Assembly (NCBI GenBank): GCA_963580455.1
Contig: OY756968.1
Span: 22,847,996 to 22,911,995, forward strand
DNA length: 64,000 bases
DNA from: Euonymus europaeus
Lineage: Eukaryota > Streptophyta > Magnoliopsida > Celastrales > Celastraceae
Direction of reading: 5' to 3'
The translations under genes were made by a program, and so were the position numbers. The notes under the pieces were generated by a model, which had not been told where the DNA came from, made no database searches, and was given only the letters and a program-made list of their open reading frames with translations. Within the stretch, counting starts at the first letter, position 1. Every line of letters begins with the position of its first letter. Positions 56,520-64,000 of the stretch are shown here, in pieces.

Positions 56520-56903
56520 GTGAAGTCAAGTGGCAATAGAGGCGAAAGACATCTGGAGGCTAGACGTGGCACGAACGAGTGGAAATGTGGAACATAACCT
56601 CATTCCGCCTTAGTGGTGATCTTGATATTCTCAGCTCTCCTTCAAAATTCAAGTGAAACTATTCTTCAAAATTTAAATGAGGATTGCACACGTGAAGCGA
56701 GAAGAGGAAGTAGGAGAGCGGATAGGAAGTATGAGAGCGGTTACTTGATTGTAGTATAAATAATACCTCTTGTAACCATTTGAGAGAAATACAAGAAATA
56801 CAAACTCTACCCGTGAACATAGACATTCTTACCAAATCACGTATAATTGTTGTGTACTTTTATTTTTAATTCAGTTCTTTAACTTGTGTGCAAATTCAAC
56901 ACA
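56520..56903 (+). mobile_element. Copia-type LTR relic
   Basis: TATAAATA-like sequence at 56755 is followed by CTTGTAACCATTTGAGAG, then ACCCGTGAACATAGACATTC and CCAAATCACGTATAATTG with TTGTGTAC. This is the same R-U5 order as the fragment at 25551-25603, in more diverged form. The right edge is near TTCAACA (56901); the left edge is uncertain. No internal genes. Confidence 0.45.
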
Positions 56904-57189
56904 GACAGGAATCATATTGTATTATATTTGAAACGTTAATGATCAAATTCCTTTGATATATATAACATAGACGTATGGATCATAAATTTTCCTAGGGAAT
57001 TATCAAGTTGGGTGGGATTCTATGAACTTATTTTTAAAAAAAGAGGTTGGGATTGAATTTTTTAAATTGGTAATCCAAAATTCAACTTATTAAATTAAAG
57101 TATGATATCAAAAAATCCTGAGTTCAATTTTCATTGGATAATATATTTGAGCACACTGGTCACACGTTGACTCAATTTATCAATGTTGA

Positions 57190-57512
57190 GAGCATCTCCA
57201 ATGGATGATGTTTTATAACACTGAAAATTTTAAAGTGTATAAAGATAATGATTTAAAAAAATTATATTGAAATATTTATAAAATGATAAAAAAAAGTAGA
57301 ATATTGTAGAAAAGTATGAAGGGATGATGTTGATGTTCATATTTGAAATTTGTAAATGGAAAGTGAAATAATTATATTAAAAGACGTGTTTTATTGATAT
57401 GACGTGTTTTGCTGATATGAACAACTACGTGGAACCCAAATTATGTATAACGGAGGTAAGACTTAATTGAGAAACTAAAAAATTTGAAGAGGGTTTTCCA
57501 TTGGAGATGCTC
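57190..57512. mobile_element. 323-bp non-coding element with perfect 16-bp inverted ends
   Basis: GAGCATCTCCAATGGA at 57190-57205 is matched exactly by its reverse complement at 57497-57512. GAGCATCTCCAA-type ends are, to my knowledge, common on small elements in many plant genomes. The interior is AT-rich with an internal GACGTGTTTT-ATTGATAT near-repeat at 57383/57402. The target duplication is unclear. Confidence 0.75.
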
Positions 57513-58652
57513 ATGAAAAATTTATACGCGTGAGTTTAACGACCAAATTTAAACTCATAATAAAAAATCTGGCGATGTGATTCCCGATTAAAAAAATAAA
57601 TCATGTCCTACTTTATGTAAAAATACGACTTGTCATGGAAGGAAAAAAATACTAAAATGAAAAGAGAAATTTAACGAAAATTTGTAAGATTTTCAAGTAT
57701 TCAATTCTCTCTTGCGATCTCCGTGAAATTAGGTTGATGTGGGCGTGGAGTTAGGCTAGTAGTAATAGAAGTAGTAGGGGATCGATCATCGATGATCCAA
57801 TATGATTGATAAAAGAAGTCATTGCGTGATAATACGCAACGTAAAACGGGTCTAAGTTATTATCAATCGAGTTAAAAGCATTTAGAAATTTTTTTGGTCA
57901 GAAGAACAGAGAAGTTAATTGCTTGAAGATGTGGTCATAGCCACAACACAACAAAGCTGTGCCCCCTTTCGCTTTCGACTCTCTTTCAGGGTCTCAGGTC
58001 AGTAGCATTCTTTATTTCTCAATTATTCTCCTTCTGTATTTGAATATTATCATCGTTAAATCTTCTTTTCTCATCAGGATTCTTTTGGGTCAGTTCAATT
58101 TTGACTTTTTTTTTAAAAAATTTATGTTTAGTTTCTTGGTTCAAATCCATTTATGGGTATTAATGGAGGAGTGTTAAATCATGGATGAATTGATGTTTGA
58201 GTAACTATAAGATGTTTGATTTCTACTCTGCTAGTTTTGATTTATTTGTGCCTGACAGCCTGCTCTTAAGAAAGCTGGTTTTATGGGTTCTTCTGGGTTT
58301 GATTAGACTCTTGAAGCTATTTGAAGCTTGGATTCTCTCTTCTTTATAATTGGACTTCCTACAATGGCATATGCTTTTGTCTGGATATGGTGATAGATTT
58401 GTATTAGCCATTGCTTGCCTCAACTCCGTAATTGTTGGAAATTTCTCTAAGTGGACCTTGGATATGATTTGATTTCTGCTACACCAGTTGAGAATTCAGT
58501 TTCAATTTTGGAAAATTCTTCATCTTGGCATTTCGTGGTTTCGAGTACTGGGTTCTTAGATTTGCTATAGAAAAGTAGGATTCTCTCATCATTCTTAAAA
58601 ATTAATAATTCCCATATGGTTTTTCAGGTTTAAGCTCAAGGGTAATAAAATC

Positions 58653-60450
58653 ATGAAGTTGAAGGAGAGGAGTACAGTTGAGGTCTTAAGGAAAGAACGT
58701 GAGCCTTGTGGTTCCTGGTATCCAGCTATTGTAGTTTTCATGGATGGTGATGACTATGTTGTAAGGTATAGATTCCTCAAGGACCAGAAAGGAACGCCAG
58801 TCATGGAGAAGGTGCATGGGGTAGATGTTAGGCCGCTGCCTCCACAAAAGATGGGGAAAAGATGGAAGGTCGGTGATGTGGTTGAGGTATTTGAAAAACA
58901 ATGTTGGAGGGTTGGGAAGGTGATGAACGTGCTGAAGAACGACAGATTTGTTGTTAGATTGCGTGGATCCATTCATCTTAAAGAATTTCATGGATCTAAT
59001 GTCAGAATTCGCCAGGTTTGGGAAAGTAATACATGGTCAGCTATTGGGAAGGTGAGGGCATCTAGTAAATTTTCACTCAGCGTGCCATTTATGAGTTTTT
59101 GAATTGCATTCCATTACCATATAATCTATCTGATATCAAATTATCAGTTCTTACAAAATTAAACAAAATGGAAGTTTGCCCTTAGTGTAAGGGGATTAAA
59201 ATTCTGCAATATTTTCTTTTCTTCTTGCCCATGATTTGTTGATAGATGATAAAATGAAGAAATTCTATGTTTTTGTTTGTTAATCTTCACAGGGTTTCGT
59301 AATTATGATCTTTTGATTTGTCAAAGAATGATAGTTATCATTGACTGAACTATCTTATATCTTCTAATATTTTGCATATATTTCTTGTCAAGACTAATGA
59401 TGATCTGTCTTCCACTTTTCCTTTTGAATGTAATCTTTGCATCCATTTGTATGATGCGGGTCCTTTTCCACAGTGAGTCTGAGTCATATAGTGGCCAGAT
59501 ACCTTTTCTCAGCACTTGTGTGGTCAAGTAAATACTGTTTCAATTTCTTGTTCTAATATTGAATTGTAGTTTCTCCATATATGTTTAAAAGGAGTTTACA
59601 CTCAGTACCTGTGCCGTTTGGCCAGATCATCGTAGATGTGAGACTAACATATATTCGGCCAATGCGGGTGCAGGTCGCTCAAAATAAAAGGTTTGCAAAT
59701 GGACATACGGGGCAAAATCGTAAAGACTCAAGTTCCGTTTCCAGGGCTTTGTTACCGGTTAAAGGTGAAGGTTCATGGTCAGGAAAGAAAGTCTTAATGG
59801 GAGACCTGAAGGATGCCTGTGTCCATTTCAAATTACATGTTCCAAAAGGAAAAACAAAGAGAAGTTTGGAACCATCTTCCAGGAACCTGCTCGTTGGAGG
59901 AAGAAGCAAGAAAAGAAAATCAAGGCAATGCATGGGAGACTGTGATGGTCCTCTAGTGGACACGGTTGATAATATTTCTTCTCGGACGCTAGGAGTCGAA
60001 GAGAATTTCAATAAGGGATTGGTTGCGATGGATACTACAATGGGTAAAGCAACAACCTACGGGTTACATGCTTCATCTTGGCCTCATCGGTCGATGGATA
60101 ATGATGGCCAATGTTCTGTTGCTAGTTGTAGTTCTAATGATTTTGATGACCGTAATAATAGTGCCAATAAATTGTGGAGTAATGAATGTGAAAATTCCGA
60201 TGCCGGGTCGTCATTTCCATCTTTGGCCAGAAAGAAACAAGTATCCTTGTTAGTTGCAGACGAACTGGAATATGACATTCATAAATTAGAGCTCTGTGCT
60301 TACAAGTCAACAATGCAGGCATTATACGCTTCTGGTCCTTTGAGTTGGGAGCAAGAGTCTCTTCTTACAAATCTTCGCCTCTCTCTTCACATTTCGGACG
60401 AGGAACATCTGCTCCAAGTGAGACTTCTCTTGTCCGCGCAAGCTTTGTAG
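58653..60450 (+). CDS. Agenet (Tudor-like) and ENT domain protein
   Basis: Two coding exons (58653-59051 and 59674-60450) give 391 residues. Two tandem Agenet repeats occupy about 4-65 (STVEVLRKEREPCGSWYPAI, GDDYVVRYRFL, VDVRPLPP) and 67-128 (KRWKVGDVVEVFEKQCWRVG, NDRFVVRLRG). The middle is basic/Ser-rich with a nuclear-localisation-like GGRSKKRKSRQ. The C terminus (about 330-391) is an ENT domain: DIHKLELCAYKSTMQALYAS, LSWEQESLLTNLRLSL, SDEEHLLQVRLLL. Agenet modules belong to the Tudor 'Royal' superfamily and are linked to histone-tail binding; ENT domains dimerise and occur in EMSY-like chromatin proteins. Role: probable nuclear chromatin reader, substrate unknown. The start ATG follows a likely 5'-UTR intron. 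Retaining the intron after 59051 would add only 12 residues before a TGA at 59101. Confidence 0.92.
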
Positions 60451-60999
60451 ATTATATATTTATTTTCTTTATCCCTGCACTTGCCTTCCTGTATCTGTGA
60501 TTTGATTGCCTTTGTAGGCTGACCCATAACAAAAATGGAACGGTTGTGACTCTTCCTGCATTGAAGCTTTGACAGACCCCCTTAAACATCGAAGTGTACA
60601 TACATGTGAATCTATCTCTCTCTTTTGTGGGAAATAACTGAACTTAGATCTTTAAACTGAATAAATCCATGTATTATATATGTTTTGCAGTTCAATATAT
60701 ATCCCTAGATGAATTTCAATGTATATATTCATTGTTCTGCTTGCTTTGGTCAAGTCTCTGTTGCTTGAAACTAATATTCTCTGCATATAGATCTTGAAAA
60801 TCTTTTCTACATTGCTCTGCTATATTTGCATCACCCATAATTTGAGAGTTGAGGACTGATACTTTATGAAAAACAATGGAACTTTTTTTCTTAGCATCTT
60901 AACCCCTAGTCTTTCATATTTATTGCCTAGCACTTCCATGGATTCGAACTCTGAACATTCACTTCGAGTCTTTGAAGCCTCAAGCATCTGACGACAAAT
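60451..60999. other. Convergent gap, Agenet gene / G-gamma gene
   Basis: Tail-to-tail spacer with both 3' untranslated regions; no other gene seen. Confidence 0.55.
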
Positions 61000-62767
61000 T
61001 TAGAGTATCAAGCATCCGCATCCTTGTAAATCTTGGGGCCCCTCAAACCACCGATCCCATACTGGGTTCAGAGGGCCATTTGTTCTGTAATAGACAATTA
61101 TTGAGCATTAGAGATAGAAAGATGCATTGCAAGTTTGTAACAGCAGGATGTCATTGAGATCATAGCACTTACACAGGAACTAGAGGATCGGGTATAGTCT
61201 CGATGCAACGAAGCAACCTGAAACAACAAAAAGAATTAAAGTTTAGTCCTAGTTATTCATTTTATCTGATTGGATGCTAGGCACACTTCAACCATCATTT
61301 TTCCCAAAGTTATTGACAAAGGAATGGCATGAATCTCAGCAACTGGTTGCTGAATGAGCAAGCCAACGTTGGACCAATTTCCACTATAATTTCCAGAGCT
61401 TGTTAGGGAAGAAAAACTTCAGCAAATTGCTTATTATGCATTAGGTCTTTGCTTGCTTACTCCTCACACATGGTTGATACATTGTCTATTCCCTGAAGCT
61501 CCCCCAATTCGTCCTGCAGATTTAGGAGAATATTACATTAATAAAAAAAGTAGGGAATGCTTAATCAAATTACAATGAAGTTTATGCCAACAGAAGAGCG
61601 ATTTCATGCAGCAGTTGTGTGTATATCAAAGTAGATGATAGCAGTTGAGTATTATTATTGGCATGAATTATAAATTGTATCCAATATCTATGAATCTCTA
61701 GCGAGCTGAAGCTAAATGATGGGATAACAATGAAATTTGGAAAAACCAAGGAAAAGAAAATGGGCATGATTTCCATGTTCTTTCCTATTCGAAAGATCTT
61801 TAGACGCATATGCATGTGAATGTAGGTGAAAGGAAGTCTCAGCCACTCTTTGGTCTAAGTTCATCCTGATGGGATATAATTAGACTTTTGGAATAATGGA
61901 ATCTGACCATAAACTAGTCAAACCAGTAACAATGAATTGAAGAGGTTGGTAGTGGACCACCAGAATGACTGCAACATCTGAATTGAAGGTGGTGTCCAGT
62001 GTATAGAGATGAAAGTGCTCTACTGCTCTAGCCATAGATCTGGGTAGCTAGGTAAATTTTTTTCATAATAAAAGTACTACAAAATCTGGTCTATTCTTCA
62101 TGTCAATCCAACTATTCAAGTATTGTTCACAATCTTCAGATTTCTTCAATAAATGCAATCCCATTGTTCCAAGTTTCATCAGGTGCTTGGAGCACATATT
62201 GAAACTGTGTCTGTGAGACCCTCAGATTGTTAAATTCAACAACAAATCACCTTAACATTAGGTATTCAACAATCAGAACTTATTTGTCAAATAAGTATAT
62301 TGCAAATTGGACGTAAAAGCACAAGGTTGATAATCACAGCAGAACACAGGGTGGTACTGATTTAGCAATAATGTAAGATCTGGATACAATCGTAAAATCC
62401 CAACCTAAAACTATATTCCAAGAATTTACAAGGGATAAACTAGGCAAGTACTCAAAAAGTAACAAATCTGAAAGAACAACCAAATCCACAACGAATCTAA
62501 AAAATAATCCTCTCATTAAGGCACTTTGAATGCAAGAATCATAGCATCTCAACTAAGCTATAACGAGCATAAAAAAGAAGAAGCCCAGAGAGCAGGAAAT
62601 TTTGAAGTATAAATAAGAAAAAGATTAAAGAAGCGAACCTCTAAGAACTTAATTTCTTGCTCGACGCGCTTGAGTTCTTCGAGAATACGATGCTTGCCTC
62701 TGTTATCAGCTCCTCCTCCTCCAGCAACAACCTGTTCATCCAGCGACGACGACGATTCAGACTCCAT
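61000..62767 (-). CDS. GG1: Heterotrimeric G-protein gamma subunit, type A
   Basis: Four coding exons (62639-62767, 61461-61513, 61173-61217, 61000-61084) close in frame to 103 residues, right for Arabidopsis AGG1/AGG2-type subunits. The start is MESESSSSLDEQVV. The gamma-like coiled coil is NRGKHRILEELKRVEQEIKF-LEDELGELQGIDNVS at about 22-57, followed by CEELLRCIETIPDPLVPVTN and the plant motif WDRWFEGPQDLQGC. The protein ends CGCLIL, a CaaX box (CLIL) whose final Leu favours geranylgeranylation, with an adjacent Cys that could be palmitoylated. It pairs with G-beta at the plasma membrane and acts in defence, stomatal and root signalling. Exons 2-4 are too short to appear as ordinary open frames and were found by splice-site and homology reasoning. 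GG1 versus GG2 is not resolved. Confidence 0.94.
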
Positions 62768-64000
62768 TGCTTGATCTCACTACTGCTACATATTTACAGT
62801 AGAGCTCCGCAACAACAAAAGTAGCAGATTATACTCTCAGCTTCCAAGTTTCTTCAACTCTTTGAAGCAGCAGCATCCCCAAAACCACGGATCTGATGTT
62901 GCTAGAGAGAGCGTCCGTACAGCCTTTTGGTTGCTATCTTTTTCGGGGCGAAAGACTTTTCCACTCTCCTTCAACCTTTCCAGCAAATCCTCCCTGCTTT
63001 CCAAGGAAAATAAAAAGAAAATTTCCCTTTTGCTTTCAAATAATTCCCTCCTCCTTCACTCTTTATCTTCCATGCGTGCGATTTTCTGTTTTTTTTATTA
63101 TTATAAATTATGCATTTAAATATTGGAAAAAGTCATGTATTGGCCCTGAACTTGCATGAAATAATCAAATTACATCTTGTATTTTATTTTCAATCAAATT
63201 GCCCCCATCAACTTCCATTAAAATATATCGATGGCCCTTTATCTCGAATATCGTATATTTTTAATTCAATTGCCTCTCAGGTCTTTCAAACTCGACACAT
63301 GATTAATACATAACTTTTCAATCATTAATGAAAATAAATTGACACATTAATGAAATTTAACGGGAAAGATAACAATATTTGTTCTTGAAAATTCAAGAGG
63401 CAATTTGATCCAAAATAAAATACAGTGTGTAATTTAATCATTTCATAAAAGTTTAGGGACTAATACATAACTTCTCCCTTTAAATATTACAACAATATAA
63501 TTAATGATACCAAATGACACGAATTAAACCGTAATGATCTAGACAAACAAAAATTGCTTAATGTCACCTTGAATTACCATCCTTTTTTTTAGGGTAAAAT
63601 ACATACGGAAATGCTAAGGAGGCGTTTGGTTTGGAAAATATTTTATGTTTTCTATTTTCATTTTCTAGAGATTATTTTTAGTGTTTTCAATATGTAGAAA
63701 ATGTGTTTGGTTAAAAATGATAAAAATTGTTTTCTAAAATGAAAACAAGAAATTGTGTTTGGTTTGTATGAGTACCTATTATCACATTCTAGATAATTTC
63801 TTAAGAAAATATTTATAATAGTAAGATAAACAAATGTTAAATCATATTTTAAACAACATATTGATTTCAAGAACATCCATAATGCAAATCATTCATAATA
63901 ATGAATATTGTTTCTAATCATCCATGATGCAAATCATCTATAATATCATATATTATTTCTAACATGCATAATATTAACATGCATTTGTTGAAAAGTCAAC
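62768..64000. other. Promoter/leader of the G-gamma gene, then AT-rich spacer
   Basis: The G-gamma promoter and leader occupy roughly the first few hundred bases, with an A-rich purine stretch near 63000. Beyond 63.1 kb the sequence is AT-rich. From about 63620 it shows GTTTGGTTTGG and repeated TTTGGTT with ATTTTCATTTTCTAGA-like blocks, suggestive of a small transposon end cut by the window edge. No gene seen. Confidence 0.45.

Larger units (their letters stand above)
51803..58652. other. Long gene-free, TE-rich region and promoter of the Agenet gene
   Basis: No supportable coding region. It holds the D27 3' flank, AT-rich spacer, an A/C-rich purine-biased stretch (53700-53815), a cluster of TGGGCC/GGCCCA motifs (54772-55021), a tandem repeat (55415-55605), a copia-like LTR relic (56520-56903), an inverted-repeat element (57190-57512) and the Agenet gene promoter. 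A likely 5'-UTR intron of that gene runs from the donor at 57998 to the acceptor ending at 58627. Confidence 0.5.

Noticed and set aside
59581..59673. Extension of the second Agenet exon upstream with its own ATG
   Set aside because: A good acceptor (GCAG at 59670-59673) joins exon 1 in phase; the upstream sequence reads as intron.

Overview
This window is nuclear DNA from a flowering plant, most likely a eudicot. Genes are split by many short AT-rich GT-AG introns, intergenic DNA is AT-rich and full of small transposon relics, and the gene set is plant-specific: plastid tryptophan synthase alpha, a group C bZIP, a 3-ketoacyl-CoA synthase, the strigolactone enzyme D27, a DUF506 protein and a plant type-A G-gamma subunit. 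I saw no operon-like layout, CRISPR array, phage gene or complete tRNA/rRNA gene.

Layout. 1-1699 (+): 3' part of a tryptophan synthase alpha gene. 2479-6092 (-): V-ATPase subunit F, divergent across about 0.7 kb from a bZIP gene at 6769-10503 (+). 11044-17980 (-): GCN5/HAG1 histone acetyltransferase in 13 coding exons, with unusual splice donors. 19958-21566 (-): two-domain DJ-1 protein of the DJ1E type. 21.6-25.8 kb: transposon relics, including a copia-like LTR piece just upstream of a 3-ketoacyl-CoA synthase at 25799-27277 (+). 27930-28910 (-): intronless ELC/VPS23 (ESCRT-I). 29.0-33.0 kb: a 68-bp minisatellite, a G-rich tract and a nested foldback/MITE cluster. 32987-34397 (-): DUF506 protein. 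34.4-39.4 kb: no gene, but an intact Harbinger-type MITE. 39.5-43.7 kb (-): a decayed plastid-type pyruvate kinase-like pseudogene with an internal tandem duplication of about 1.6 kb. 44302-45568 (+): histone H2A.Z. 47431-51802 (+): D27 beta-carotene isomerase, with a GC donor and TE insertions in intron 2. 51.8-58.6 kb: TE-rich, no recognised gene. 58653-60450 (+): Agenet/ENT domain protein. 61000-62767 (-): G-gamma subunit. 62.8-64.0 kb: AT-rich flank.

The genes do not form a pathway. They are independent housekeeping, chromatin, signalling and metabolic loci. Exon models were built by hand from splice sites, reading-frame continuity and remembered protein families. Coding-exon edges are mostly reliable because frames close exactly; UTR ends are not determined.

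The observations most worth checking are the GCN5 intron whose donor reads GA instead of GT, the pyruvate kinase pseudogene duplicated after it had apparently already decayed, and the short shared promoter between V-ATPase F and the bZIP gene. I found no convincing undescribed biological system.
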